Positions 22,333 to 30,810 of a stretch of 42,936 nucleotides of DNA are shown piece after piece (within the stretch, counting starts at the first letter, position 1; every line of letters begins with the position of its first letter). The notes under the pieces were generated by a model. The model was not told where the DNA came from. It searched no databases and saw only the letters and a program-made list of their open reading frames with translations. Origin of the DNA: Clostridia bacterium (GTDB lineage: Bacteria; Bacillota; Clostridia; Oscillospirales; Butyricicoccaceae); contig JAFTDT010000018.1 of assembly GCA_017453985.1 (NCBI GenBank), forward strand, positions 1-42,936, in the 5' to 3' direction. The position numbers and the translations under genes are program-made.

Positions 22333-23187
22333 TCATTCCGCCGGATAAGCGCGTTTTGCCACCACGACCATACGCCCGTCGGTGCGGCTGTACTCGCAGG
22401 TGGAAAGGGTCAGGAGCCTGTCTCCGTATGCGGCGGTCACGCCGGTGTCATAGAGCGAAAGCTCTGCGCACTGCCGCAGAAATGCGTCGTATTCCTCAGC
22501 GTTCTCCGCGTCGGTGAAGAGGTAGTACTGAAAGCTGTCCTCGGTGTACGCCGTGGTCTTGAAAACGTACATGACCTCGTATTCGCCGAAGCTCTCCGTC
22601 GTATCAAAGCATATCATCGGGTGCTCCTGCCAAAAATCGCGGCTTTCATATCGGCACAGGTCGGCAAACATGGTGCCGTCGCGCATATTGTGACCGTAGA
22701 TCACGCAGTTGTCGGACTCTCCGGCGCGGCAGTTCTCCTCCATGTACGGCACGCCGTGGGAGCTGTACGAACGGTCAAAGCCGCGCTTGAGATAATAATC
22801 CGGTCTGTCCGGCGTCTGCATGACGGGGAAGTTTATGCCTGTGCCGTCTATCCGCAGCCAGCCGACAAAGTCGGCGTTTTCCTCCAGCACGGCTGCATAT
22901 TTTTCATAGGCGGTCAGCGGCTCCGGTTCAGGTTCAGGCTCAGGTTCCACCGCAGGCTCGGCTTCATCTCCGGCGGGCGGGGCGTTCTCAGGCGCTTTCT
23001 CCGCCGGCTCCGGCGTCTGCGGCGGCGCGGGCGCAGAAGATACCATCTCCGCCAGCTCCGCAAAGCTCTCGGCGCTGCGGCGGCTGTCGGCATAGCTGCG
23101 GTAAAGCATCACACCGGACAAAACGGCAAGCGCGGCGGACAGCGCCGCCACGACCGTCAGCAAAGCTCTTTTTCCGCGCAACGCCAT
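22333..23187 (-). CDS. srtB: Class B sortase
   Basis: A 284-residue membrane-anchored transpeptidase that links surface proteins to the cell wall outside the membrane. One N-terminal TM segment (LLTVVAALSAALAVLSGVML) is followed by a Pro/Glu-rich stalk with an EP repeat (about residues 60-95), then the sortase B barrel. The catalytic triad is seen: His in VIYGHNMRDGTMF, Cys in LTLSTCEYS and Arg in RTDGRMVVVAKR. The YGHNM and TLSTCEY motifs are typical of class B. Start set at 23187 because a good -10 box (23218-23223) lies so close to the upstream ATG at 23217 that transcription would begin after it. Divergent from a large cell-wall-sorted protein, its likely substrate. Confidence 0.92.
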   Translation of the reverse strand: MALRGKRALLTVVAALSAALAVLSGVMLYRSYADSRRSAESFAELAEMVSSAPAPPQTPEPAEKAPENAPPAGDEAEPAVEPEPEPEPEPLTAYEKYAAVLEENADFVGWLRIDGTGINFPVMQTPDRPDYYLKRGFDRSYSSHGVPYMEENCRAGESDNCVIYGHNMRDGTMFADLCRYESRDFWQEHPMICFDTTESFGEYEVMYVFKTTAYTEDSFQYYLFTDAENAEEYDAFLRQCAELSLYDTGVTAAYGDRLLTLSTCEYSRTDGRMVVVAKRAYPAE

Positions 23188-23217
23188 CACCTCCAAGACC
23201 GCTGCTGATTCAAGCAT

Positions 23218-23246
23218 ATATTAGCATACCTGCCGCATAAAAGCAA
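23218..23246 (-). promoter_or_regulatory. SigA-type promoter of the sortase gene
   Basis: Minus strand: TTGCTT (23246-23241), 17-nt spacer ending TGC, TAATAT (23223-23218). Its position decides the sortase start codon. Confidence 0.62.
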
Positions 23247-23313
23247 TATTCGCGCGCGGAGGCGTCTGCGCTTGATCACTAAAAGCATGCATCTTTTTTT
23301 GTGCATTATTACA

Positions 23314-23342
23314 TTGCATTATTCTGGTTTTTTTGCTATTAT
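23314..23342 (+). promoter_or_regulatory. SigA-type promoter of the sortase substrate gene
   Basis: TTGCAT (23314-23319), 17-nt spacer ending TGC (extended -10), TATTAT (23337-23342). Confidence 0.68.
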
Positions 23343-23399
23343 AAATAAGTTAAGGTCTATCAATTATACGCAAATATAGTACAAGAGGGAGTGGAGATC

Positions 23400-26300
23400 A
23401 TGAGAATGAAGAACAGAAGACTGTCGTCGCTCGTCGCCGCCGTGCTGGCTTTGGCAATGCTGCTCGGCAGCGTGCCGGCGCTGGCGCTGGCAGTGGACCC
23501 AAGCATAACCAACGTGAAGCAGAGCGGAGATTTATCGAGCTTTGCCAAGGACGCGCCGCTCGTTTCGATCCTCATCGACGAGAGCGTGCTGACGGACACG
23601 AAGGAAATGCACGCCAGCGTGGATTTTTTGCAGCAGGAGAAGTATCCGGGCTTTATGCTGCACGAGGCGGACGCATCTATTAATTTTGAAGCAGACGACA
23701 ACAGACTGTACAACATAGAGGATTACGTCGTCTACGACCAGAGTGTGGACGGCGCGCAGCAGCTCAGTTCTGACACGGGCAATTTTGACGCCAACTTTTT
23801 TGAGGGCGACATTTACAAGGTGACGTTCAAGGACGCTGCTATTCTGCCCGGCGAGGGACGCGGCGACGTGGTCATGACCGTGTCCAATATACATATTGCC
23901 CTGCAGACCAATCTTGCGGTGGACTTTGACGGCTATGTTTATCTGACCAAGGGCAATCTGCTCCGAGGCGGAAACACCGCGACCCCGGAAGAAGAATCCA
24001 GCACTACCCGCAGCGGCGTACAGGTCGACGTCAATTTTCAGGTCGTTTATTCCGGCACGGATACTCCCGTACCGGGCAGCTTCTTCTATCCCATCAAGGA
24101 TATCGACGTTGACAGACAGCGAAACGGCAATTTCGGCAATATCGACAACGCGAAAAATGTCAATAATTATTCCGAGCAGGTACGGGTAAACGCCACGCAT
24201 ACGTCGGATATTTATGTTGTGGACCGTTCTGTCGGCGAAGCGCGGGAAGCAAGCTATATAGAGCCCAATCCCAATCCTTATGAAACCAAGGAATGGGAAT
24301 ATATGCTTGTCGTTTCCCGCACCAGCGCGGGGACGCTGTTCGCGCCGCAAAGTCCCGCTCCCGATACGAGAGATCCGGGCAACTTCCTCACCGGCTTTGC
24401 CACGGTAGCCGATAATTCCAAGGGCATAGATATCACGGCGTGGACTGCCGGCTCGAAAACCGCTGCCGTCAGAACATCGCTCCTCGGCGGCGGCAACTTC
24501 CACACGATAGTTTCATCCACTACCGGCGGCGGGAATATCCAGACCACGCAGAGCGGCAACGCCGACGGCAAGCTGAGCGAGGGAGAGGTACTCGGACCCG
24601 GCTCTGTCGAGGTGCCGGACGGCAAGACCGTGCGCTATACCATGACGCCGGAGAAAGGCTTTGAGATCGGGCATATCCGCATCGGCGATGAGATCGACGG
24701 CTCGAAAAACGGCGTGACCGTGACGAAGGAGGAGCTTGCGGCGCTCATAAGCGGCACAGCCAAGGAAATACCGCTTGCCGACGGACGCACCGGCAGGTTG
24801 GAGTACGACGCCGAGCAGGGCGCATATGTTTTCACCTTCCCCGACAATAACTACGACCATAAGATACATGTGTCCTGGACTACTTCTCTCAAGCTGACCA
24901 AGAAGGTCGCGGATTCCAGCAGCTCGTTCCACTTCCTCATCACGCTCAGTGAGCTGGAGGACGGAGAGTATGAGCTGGACAAGACCGGCGCGCCTAATGC
25001 TGCGGATAGAAATGCCATCACCGTGTCCGGCGGCAGCGGAAGCCTTGAGGTACAGCTTAAAAATGATGAATATGTGGTCGTTAAGGGACTCACGCCCGGC
25101 GCGAAATATGCGATAAGCGAGCAGCTTCCTCCCGGCGGCGGCAGCTATACCGTAAAATATGCGATAACCGCCGGCAGCGATACGCTGGTCGCGGAAATGA
25201 CCGGCAGCACCACCGGCGAGCAGACGCTGACCGTTCCCAAGCCCGAAGTAGTGTTTACCAATACCTATGTGCCGCCCGCAGGCGCAAAAGCGACGCTGTC
25301 CGGCACAAAGACTTACACCGGCGCAGACGGCGCTGCCAAAGCAATAGAGGCGGGGCAGTTCAAGGTGAAAATCACCGCCGATCCCGATAACTTCAATTCT
25401 GTCGGAGCTTATACCGGTTTTACCGAGAGTCAGCAGGATATCACCGCAGACGGCAAGTGGAGCTCTGACGAGGTGAGTTTCAGCAAGGTCGGAACGTATA
25501 AGTTCTACATCGCCGAGGTCAAGGGCGACGCTTCCGGCATTACCTATGATGAGACGGGATATTATGCTATAGTGACCGTTAAAAACAACGCCGAAACAAA
25601 TAAGCTTACGGCGGAGGTCGAATATTACAAGGCTGCCGACAACAGCAAGGTCGACGCCGTGGAGTTCAAGAACGTCTATACCGAGACTCCGCCCACTCCC
25701 GACCCCGAGCCTGCCAAGCTCACGCTGCGCGGCGTCAAGACCCTGAAAAACACGGAGACCGGCCGTGATATCGCCATGGCGGCGGGGCAGTTCCGCGTGA
25801 CGATCGCCGCCGACGCGGCAAATGATGCGACGGGCTATACCGGCTTTGAGCCGGCGACCGTAGATATCGCGGCAAACGGCATCTTTAATTTCAGCGAGAT
25901 TACCTTTACCAAGGCAGGAACCTATAAGTTCACCGTAACGGAGGAAAATCTGGGCGCCAGACTGTATACCTACGACACGCTGCCCGTGACCGTGACGGTA
26001 GATGTCACGCTTGATGCGGTAGAAAACAAGCTCACGGCAAGCGCAGCTTATGCCAAAAACGGCAACGCCGCCGGCGAGATAAGCTTCGCCAACACCTATA
26101 CCCCGCCGGTCATTCCGCCGGAGCCGACCGAGCCGACGCCCGTGACAGTAGTACTCCGCGGCGTCAAGACCCTGAAGAACGCGCAGACCGGCGATGCCGC
26201 GGCATTTGCCGCCGGACAGTTCCGCGTGGCGATCGACGCCGACCCGGCAAACAGCCGCAGCGGATACAGATGGTTCAGCGCCGGCAGCAAGGATATTGCC

Positions 26301-26930
26301 GCCGACGGCGCCTTCAGCTTTGACGAGATACTCTTCGTCAGAGAAGGCATATACAGGTTTGTAATAACCGAAGAAAACCTCGGCGTCGAGGGCTATGTAT
26401 ATGACGACACGGTAATCACCGCAGAGATAGAGGTCAGCCTTGACAGAGGCCGCAATATGCTGGTCGCCGCTGTTTCTTACAAGGCGGACGGAAACACGGT
26501 AAGCGGGCTCAGCTTTGAAAACACCCTTGTTCCGACCTCGACCTCGAACACGTCCGGCTCATCGGATACAGAGGAAACCGATCCCAAGGAGCCTACTGAG
26601 CCGACCAATCCGATAACTCCGGACGATCCCAAGGATCCGACCGAGCCGGCAACGCCGGCAGAACCTACCGAGCCTCAGGAGCCGACGGAACCTTCCGAGC
26701 CTTCCGTCCCGCAGGAGCCGACCGAGCCGGTAACGCCGGTGACTCCGGTGACTCCGGTCACGCCCGATACGCCGTCAGCTCCCGACTCTCCGGCGAAGGA
26801 CACTTCCGCAACTCCCAAGACCGGAGACAGCGGCATCGGGCTGTGGATAGCCCTGCTCATCGCTTCGCTGGCGATGCTGGCCGCAACAGGCGCGGCGCTG
26901 ATCCGCACGAAGAAGAAGGACGTTCGCTGA
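23400..26930 (+). CDS. Cell-wall-sorted surface protein with Spy0128-like isopeptide domains
   Basis: An 1176-residue fibrillar surface protein. Signal peptide residues 1-30 (ends VPALALA). An N-terminal region of about 480 residues has no clear family. Next comes a Cna-B-like domain (TSLKLTKKVAD to VVFTNTY), then three tandem Spy0128/FctA-like domains starting LSGTKTYTG, LRGVKTLKN and LRGVKTLKN. Each has the Lys (GxKT), Glu (IAEVK/VTEEN) and Asn (FKNVY/FANTY/FENTL) expected for internal isopeptide bonds. A Pro/Thr/Glu-rich wall-spanning tract (about 26578-26790) leads to the sorting signal ATPKTGD, a hydrophobic segment and RTKKK. The motif is TPKTG rather than LPXTG, which fits a specialised class B sortase such as the one divergently encoded. 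Pilin- or adhesin-like role inferred. GTG 23391 is an alternative start. Confidence 0.9.
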   Translation: MRMKNRRLSSLVAAVLALAMLLGSVPALALAVDPSITNVKQSGDLSSFAKDAPLVSILIDESVLTDTKEMHASVDFLQQEKYPGFMLHEADASINFEADDNRLYNIEDYVVYDQSVDGAQQLSSDTGNFDANFFEGDIYKVTFKDAAILPGEGRGDVVMTVSNIHIALQTNLAVDFDGYVYLTKGNLLRGGNTATPEEESSTTRSGVQVDVNFQVVYSGTDTPVPGSFFYPIKDIDVDRQRNGNFGNIDNAKNVNNYSEQVRVNATHTSDIYVVDRSVGEAREASYIEPNPNPYETKEWEYMLVVSRTSAGTLFAPQSPAPDTRDPGNFLTGFATVADNSKGIDITAWTAGSKTAAVRTSLLGGGNFHTIVSSTTGGGNIQTTQSGNADGKLSEGEVLGPGSVEVPDGKTVRYTMTPEKGFEIGHIRIGDEIDGSKNGVTVTKEELAALISGTAKEIPLADGRTGRLEYDAEQGAYVFTFPDNNYDHKIHVSWTTSLKLTKKVADSSSSFHFLITLSELEDGEYELDKTGAPNAADRNAITVSGGSGSLEVQLKNDEYVVVKGLTPGAKYAISEQLPPGGGSYTVKYAITAGSDTLVAEMTGSTTGEQTLTVPKPEVVFTNTYVPPAGAKATLSGTKTYTGADGAAKAIEAGQFKVKITADPDNFNSVGAYTGFTESQQDITADGKWSSDEVSFSKVGTYKFYIAEVKGDASGITYDETGYYAIVTVKNNAETNKLTAEVEYYKAADNSKVDAVEFKNVYTETPPTPDPEPAKLTLRGVKTLKNTETGRDIAMAAGQFRVTIAADAANDATGYTGFEPATVDIAANGIFNFSEITFTKAGTYKFTVTEENLGARLYTYDTLPVTVTVDVTLDAVENKLTASAAYAKNGNAAGEISFANTYTPPVIPPEPTEPTPVTVVLRGVKTLKNAQTGDAAAFAAGQFRVAIDADPANSRSGYRWFSAGSKDIAADGAFSFDEILFVREGIYRFVITEENLGVEGYVYDDTVITAEIEVSLDRGRNMLVAAVSYKADGNTVSGLSFENTLVPTSTSNTSGSSDTEETDPKEPTEPTNPITPDDPKDPTEPATPAEPTEPQEPTEPSEPSVPQEPTEPVTPVTPVTPVTPDTPSAPDSPAKDTSATPKTGDSGIGLWIALLIASLAMLAATGAALIRTKKKDVR
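26578..26790 (+). repeat. Proline-rich PTEP/VTP tandem repeat tract
   Basis: In-frame degenerate repeats coding for EPTEP-type units, with a short perfect run of VTP units near 26736-26764. It is the wall-spanning stalk of the surface protein. Confidence 0.8.
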
Positions 26931-26945
26931 CAAGCTTATATCCGC

Positions 26946-26977
26946 AACAGCCGCCGGAGGCTTCTCCGGCGGCTGTT
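26946..26977 (+). terminator. Terminator hairpin after the surface protein gene
   Basis: Perfect 13-bp stem (26946-26958 / 26965-26977), followed by only a short T/A-rich stretch. Confidence 0.75.
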
Positions 26978-27028
26978 AATATACAAAGGATTAAATGGGT
27001 ATTGGCAAGATGCTTTTGCGGATATAAT

Positions 27029-27054
27029 ATTGCTTAGTAATATAACTAAGCAAT
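27029..27054. promoter_or_regulatory. Perfect 10-bp inverted repeat
   Basis: Arms 27029-27038 and 27045-27054 (ATTGCTTAGT and its complement) around AATATA. AT-rich and without a T-tail, so more like an operator than a terminator. It lies upstream of the decayed TetR gene. Confidence 0.5.
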
Positions 27055-27091
27055 GCTTGAACTTCTGCGGCTCTCAAAAGCTATTATAACT

Positions 27092-27121
27092 ATTGCGGGT
27101 TAATCTTCTCTAACCCGCAAT
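27092..27121. promoter_or_regulatory. Perfect 11-bp inverted repeat
   Basis: Arms 27092-27102 and 27111-27121 (ATTGCGGGTTA and its complement) around an 8-nt loop. Second palindrome upstream of the decayed TetR gene. The remaining sequence up to 27220 shows no gene. Confidence 0.5.
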
Positions 27122-27220
27122 AAGCAAGAAATCCAGACGCCTTGGCACGGATACGATTTACTGTGCGTCCTCGATTCGGAGGTAAAACCACTTTGCTATG
27201 CTGTGAAATGAAGGATAAAA

Positions 27221-27747
27221 ATAGAAAAAGAAACTGTAATTTCAAACTCCCCGAGGAAAAAGCCAATCCTTGCCAGCGCGCGAAAGCAACTTCTTGAAAA
27301 AGGTTTTCATGGCGCGTCTATCCGCAAAACCACCTCTGACGCCGGCTTTATCCCCGGCGCATCGTACGGATATTTCAGCTCCAAGGAAGAGCTTTTCTAT
27401 GCCCTCACCGATCCGCTGATCGGCAGAAGCATGAAAAAGTGGACGATATCGCAACCGAAATGATGAGTCTGCCCGCCGAACAGCGGCTTTTGGACATGAG
27501 CGAGGTGTTTTATTTCCACATCCCGGAGCTGGTGGCGCTGATTTTTGAGGATCGAAAGATCGTGGGGCTGGTCATCGGCGGCGTCAATGGGATAAAATGC
27601 GAAAACTCTATGTCCGAGCTGGTGAGGCGCGACGCCCATGCGATCTCCGCCGCTGCCGAAAGCATCAAGGCGCAAGGACTCCGTACGTTCGAGCGGCAGA
27701 CGCTGGAGCTCATGACGGAAGAAGAACTCAAATGCATTGAGCATTAG
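27221..27747 (+). pseudogene. Broken TetR family regulator
   Basis: The remains of a TetR regulator. From an ATA codon at 27221 (AAGGA 7 nt upstream, no ATG or GTG in frame) the frame reads KPILASARKQLLEKGFHGAS, then IRKTTSDAGFIPGASYGYFS and SKEELFYALTDPLI, a clear TetR HTH. It then leaves the reading frame near 27430-27438. The C-terminal ligand domain continues in another frame from GTG 27439 (VDDIATEMMSLPAEQRLLDMSE to ELKCIEH). At least one frameshift plus a missing start codon mean no intact protein can be made, unless these are sequencing errors. Its former target is unknown; two palindromes upstream may be its old operators. Confidence 0.82.
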
Positions 27748-27848
27748 CATTGATTACATAGCAGACAATTAAAAATAACACTTGAAATATGCCGCTGTAT
27801 CTAGTATAATATTTCTCGGGATTTATCCGAAGCTGTGCCCTGATATAT

Positions 27849-27922
27849 GCAGGCGTTGCATAATGGTAGTGCTCCAGCTTCCCAAGCTGGTAGCGTGGGT
27901 TCGATTCCCATCGCCTGCTCCA
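27849..27922 (+). tRNA. tRNA-Gly (anticodon CCC)
   Basis: A 74-nt cloverleaf: acceptor GCAGGCG / CGCCTGC, anticodon stem CCAGC / GCTGG around TTCCCAA (anticodon CCC), T-arm TGGG-TTCGATT-CCCA, discriminator T and encoded CCA. Reads GGG glycine codons. Confidence 0.96.
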
Positions 27923-27931
27923 AAGCAAGAC

Positions 27932-27971
27932 AAATCCGAACCTTAGACCGATCGGTCATGGGTTCGGATTT
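27932..27971 (+). terminator. Terminator of the tRNA gene
   Basis: 11-bp outer stem (27932-27942 / 27961-27971) enclosing a perfect 12-bp palindrome (27946-27957), followed by CTTGTTTTT. The tRNA is thus transcribed alone. Confidence 0.85.
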
Positions 27972-28081
27972 CTTGTTTTTATACGGGATATTAAGCTTTA
28001 TTTTTCGCCTGCATGAACATAGAGCAAGGATGAAATGCGCACAAAAAACTTATTGCTTTGTCTTTTGAAAAGCAGAATAAG

Positions 28082-28110
28082 TTGCACCGGAAATAAAATC
28101 ATGCTATACT
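28082..28110 (+). promoter_or_regulatory. SigA-type promoter of the P-loop protein gene
   Basis: TTGCAC (28082-28087), 17-nt spacer ending TGC (extended -10), TATACT (28105-28110). Confidence 0.7.
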
Positions 28111-28159
28111 CGTTTGCAAAAGCCGCTGTTGAGCGGGCTTTTCTGAGGAGGCGATCGTT

Positions 28160-28711
28160 ATGAAGCTGGTATTTATTATAGGCGACGCGGCGGTGGGCAA
28201 GATGACCGTCGGGCAGGAGCTGATGAAGATAACGGAGCTGCGGCTCTTTCACAACCATATGACTATCGAGCCGGTCATAGAGATATTCGGGCGATACGAC
28301 GGAGAGGCTATCGCCGAGCTGCGGGAGCTTATATTCCGGCGCTTTGCCGCCTCCGAAAGCTACGGCATGATATTTACATTCATGATGGCGTTTGATCAGC
28401 CGTCGGACTGGGATTATCTCGAGCATGTCAAGGAGATATTCTCCCCTTACGGGACGGAGTTTTATTACGTCGAGCTGATCGCGCCGCAAGAGGTCAGGCT
28501 GGCGCGGAACGCAACGGAAAACCGCCTGCGGCACAAGCCCTCCAAAAGAGATATCGAAGTTTCCAACCGCCGTCTTATAAACGACGACAGGAATTACAGA
28601 TGCGTAAGCCGCGAAGGCGAAATACCCTTTGAAAACTATCTCCGCATTGACAACTCCGATAAGGAGCCTGCGGAGGTCGCACGGCTTATCAAAGCGGCCT
28701 TCGGGCTGTAA
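28160..28711 (+). CDS. P-loop kinase-like ATPase (AAA_33-type, function unknown)
   Basis: A 183-residue P-loop NTPase similar to small kinases of the shikimate-kinase/chloramphenicol-phosphotransferase kind. FIIGDAAVGKMTVGQEL at residues 5-21 is a Walker A variant with Met between GK and Thr, known from this group, and is followed by the typical LFHNHMTIEPV. RLRHKPSKRDIEVSNRR provides the basic lid-like segment, and the C-terminus has LRIDNSDKEPAEVA. It probably phosphorylates a small molecule; the substrate is unknown. Monocistronic with promoter, GAGGAGG site and terminator. Confidence 0.78.
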   Translation: MKLVFIIGDAAVGKMTVGQELMKITELRLFHNHMTIEPVIEIFGRYDGEAIAELRELIFRRFAASESYGMIFTFMMAFDQPSDWDYLEHVKEIFSPYGTEFYYVELIAPQEVRLARNATENRLRHKPSKRDIEVSNRRLINDDRNYRCVSREGEIPFENYLRIDNSDKEPAEVARLIKAAFGL

Positions 28712-28745
28712 AAATATGCCGGAGCTTTATCGCTCCGGTATATTT
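28712..28745 (+). terminator. Rho-independent terminator
   Basis: 14-bp stem with one G-T pair (28712-28725 / 28732-28745) and T-run after the P-loop protein gene. Confidence 0.9.
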
Positions 28746-28813
28746 TTCTCATTGCGAAATGCACAGTGATAAGCGACGGCGCTTTGTCCGCCGTAAAATA
28801 CCGCCGCGAATTT

Positions 28814-28853
28814 AAAATCCGCCGCAGAGCGAACCTGCTCTGCGGCGGATTTT
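28814..28853 (-). terminator. Rho-independent terminator of the P-type ATPase gene
   Basis: Perfect 17-bp stem (28814-28830 / 28837-28853) with flanking A and T tracts, 8 nt beyond the ATPase stop. Confidence 0.93.
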
Positions 28854-28860
28854 GCAGCCG

Positions 28861-30651
28861 TTATTTGTATTTTCGGTCATAAAGCATCGCCGCCAGCAGC
28901 ACCACAAAGCACGAGCCGGCATTGTGTACGAGCGCTCCCGTGGTGGGCGTCAGCTTTCCCAGCACGGACAGCGTGACCGCCGCAAAATTGATGCACATGG
29001 ACAGCGTTATCTCCGTCTTGATGGTCCTGACTGCGGCGACTCCGAGCCACTTCAGGTACGGCAGACAGGAAATATCGTCGGTCATCAGCGCCACATCCGC
29101 CGCCTCCACGGCAATATCGCTGCCCATGACGCCCATCGCCACTCCCACGTCAGCCATTTTCAGCGCGGGCGCGTCGTTCACCCCGTCGCCTATCATGCAG
29201 ACCGTCCCCTTCCGCTGCAAGGCGGCGACGCTCTCCACCTTATCCTCCGGCAGCAGCTCGGCGCGCACCTCCGCTATCCCGACTTTGCCGGCGAGATATT
29301 CCGCCGCCTCCGGCCGCGGCGTATCGGAGAGGGCTATTATGCCCAGTACCCGCTGCGTATCGGCGGCTATCACGGCGGCTTTTCCCTCCTCCCTCAGCCG
29401 CTCCAGCGCCGCGCGCGTCCCGCTGTCCGGCGCGACGCCGTTTTCCGCCAAATATTTTTCATTGCCGAAGAAATAAACGGAGCCGTCTGTCCGCGCCCGC
29501 ACGCCCTTTCCCGCGCTCATGCCGAAGTCCGCCGCCTCGCGCAGCGCCAGCCCGCCGCTTTTTGCACGCTCCACTATCGCCTTGCCCAAGGGATGCTCGC
29601 TGCGGCTCTCGGCGGACGCCGCCAGCGTCAGCAGCTCTGCTTCGCTCTTTTCCGACACCGAAATGATATCGCTCACCTCCAGCCGACCTCGTGTCAATGT
29701 GCCCGTCTTGTCAAAGGCGACGATATCGACCTTGCCCATCTTTTCCAGCGCCGCGCCGGACTTGATGATGACACCGTGCTTTGTCGCCTGCCCAATAGCC
29801 GCCATGACCGCCGTCGGCGTTGCCAGCACCAACGCGCAGGGACAGAACACGACCAGCACCGTGACCGCCCTCACAATGTCTCCCGTAACGAAATATGCGG
29901 CAGCAGCTACCGTCATCGCCGCCGGCACCAGCCAGCTCGCCCATTTGTCCGCAATGCGCTGCGACGGCGCCTGATTTTTTTCGGCGTCCTCCACCATACG
30001 TATCAGCTTCTGCAGCGAGCTGTCCTTTCCTACCCGCGTCGCCTCTATGTCTATCGAGCCGAAGCGGTTTATCGTCCCGCTGAACACCGTATCTCCCGGC
30101 GCCTTATCCACCGGCAGGCTTTCACCGGTCATAACGGACTGGTCTACGGAGGTTTCTCCCGCTGTTATCACGCCGTCCACCGGGACGGTCTCGCCGGGCA
30201 GAATGCGCAAAAGATCGCCTTTTGCAATATCGGCGAGCGGAACGCGCACCTCCTCGCCGCCGCGCAGCACACGCCCCGTCTCCGGCGCGAGAGCGATGAG
30301 ACTCTTCAGCCCCTTGCGTGCGCGCTCCGTGGTCATATCCTCCAATAGCGCGCCTATCTCCATGATGAACGCCACTTCACCCGCCGCAAACAGATCGCCT
30401 ATCAGCAGCGCGGCTATCATTGCCACGGATATCAGCAGCGCCGAGGATATTTTGCTTATCCCCCTGTTGCACACGAGCCTCTGTACCGCCAAATACAGCA
30501 ACGGCAGTCCGCAGATGACGACGCACACCCAAGCCAGCCGCTCGCCCTCCTGCCGCCCGATTCGCGGCAGGATAACCGACGCCAGCAGAAAAGCGCCGCC
30601 GACGAGCGTCATGAGCCAGCCGGCAAGAAAATCGTTGATTTTTTTGAGCAT
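28861..30651 (-). CDS. P1B-type heavy-metal-transporting ATPase without HMA domain
   Basis: A 596-residue membrane pump moving transition or heavy-metal ions at the cost of ATP. In order: N-terminal TM pairs, actuator loop with VMTGESLPVDK, the ion-site FCPCALVLATP, phosphorylation site FDKTGTLTRG, the P1B-specific SEHPLGKAI (HP motif), MIGDGVNDAPALKMADVGVA hinge, and a last TM pair with LVHNAGSCFVVLL. CPC plus HNAGS marks a metal ATPase, but does not by itself separate Zn, Cd, Mn or Cu. The cytosolic metal-binding (HMA) domain common at the N-terminus is absent. Start at 30651 (MLKKINDFLAGW) for GGAGG upstream; the longer frame has none. Divergent from a TetR gene with shared operators. Confidence 0.92.
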   Translation of the reverse strand: MLKKINDFLAGWLMTLVGGAFLLASVILPRIGRQEGERLAWVCVVICGLPLLYLAVQRLVCNRGISKISSALLISVAMIAALLIGDLFAAGEVAFIMEIGALLEDMTTERARKGLKSLIALAPETGRVLRGGEEVRVPLADIAKGDLLRILPGETVPVDGVITAGETSVDQSVMTGESLPVDKAPGDTVFSGTINRFGSIDIEATRVGKDSSLQKLIRMVEDAEKNQAPSQRIADKWASWLVPAAMTVAAAAYFVTGDIVRAVTVLVVFCPCALVLATPTAVMAAIGQATKHGVIIKSGAALEKMGKVDIVAFDKTGTLTRGRLEVSDIISVSEKSEAELLTLAASAESRSEHPLGKAIVERAKSGGLALREAADFGMSAGKGVRARTDGSVYFFGNEKYLAENGVAPDSGTRAALERLREEGKAAVIAADTQRVLGIIALSDTPRPEAAEYLAGKVGIAEVRAELLPEDKVESVAALQRKGTVCMIGDGVNDAPALKMADVGVAMGVMGSDIAVEAADVALMTDDISCLPYLKWLGVAAVRTIKTEITLSMCINFAAVTLSVLGKLTPTTGALVHNAGSCFVVLLAAMLYDRKYK

Positions 30652-30699
30652 AAATCCGCCTCCATTGACAAAAGCTTTGCACCGGTTTATGATTATATT

Positions 30700-30800
30700 G
30701 AACATTTTGTTCGGTTATAATTATACTGTTCGGTAAATGCAATGACAAGAAGCAGATGCGCGCCGAAGTTCAATAACGAACATTCGGCGGAAAATGTTCG
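30700..30800. promoter_or_regulatory. Overlapping divergent promoters with repeated GAACA/TGTTC half-sites
   Basis: ATPase promoter on the minus strand: TTGTCA (30748-30743), N17, TATAAT (30725-30720). Probable TetR promoter on the plus strand: TTGAAC (30698-30703), N18, TATACT (30722-30727). Half-sites: GAACA-TTT-TGTTC at 30700-30712, TGTTCGGT at 30708-30715 and 30727-30734, and an 8-bp inverted repeat CGAACATT/AATGTTCG at 30777-30784 / 30793-30800. A site for the TetR protein is inferred. Confidence 0.65.
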
Positions 30801-30810
30801 GGAGGGAGCT

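Noticed and set aside
26690-26770. Short direct repeats that could suggest a CRISPR array
   Set aside because: They are in-frame Pro-rich codon repeats of the surface protein stalk, with no unique spacers of constant length.
27118-27210. Possible further coding remnant before the TetR pseudogene
   Set aside because: No frame gives recognisable protein sequence and stops are frequent.
27728-27928. A 66-codon minus-strand frame reading WESNPRYQLGKLEHY
   Set aside because: Well-known spurious translation of the opposite strand of a tRNA gene; it overlaps tRNA-Gly(CCC).
28852-30348. A 498-codon plus-strand open frame across the metal ATPase
   Set aside because: Shadow of the P1B ATPase; Arg/His-rich, no motifs and no ribosome site.
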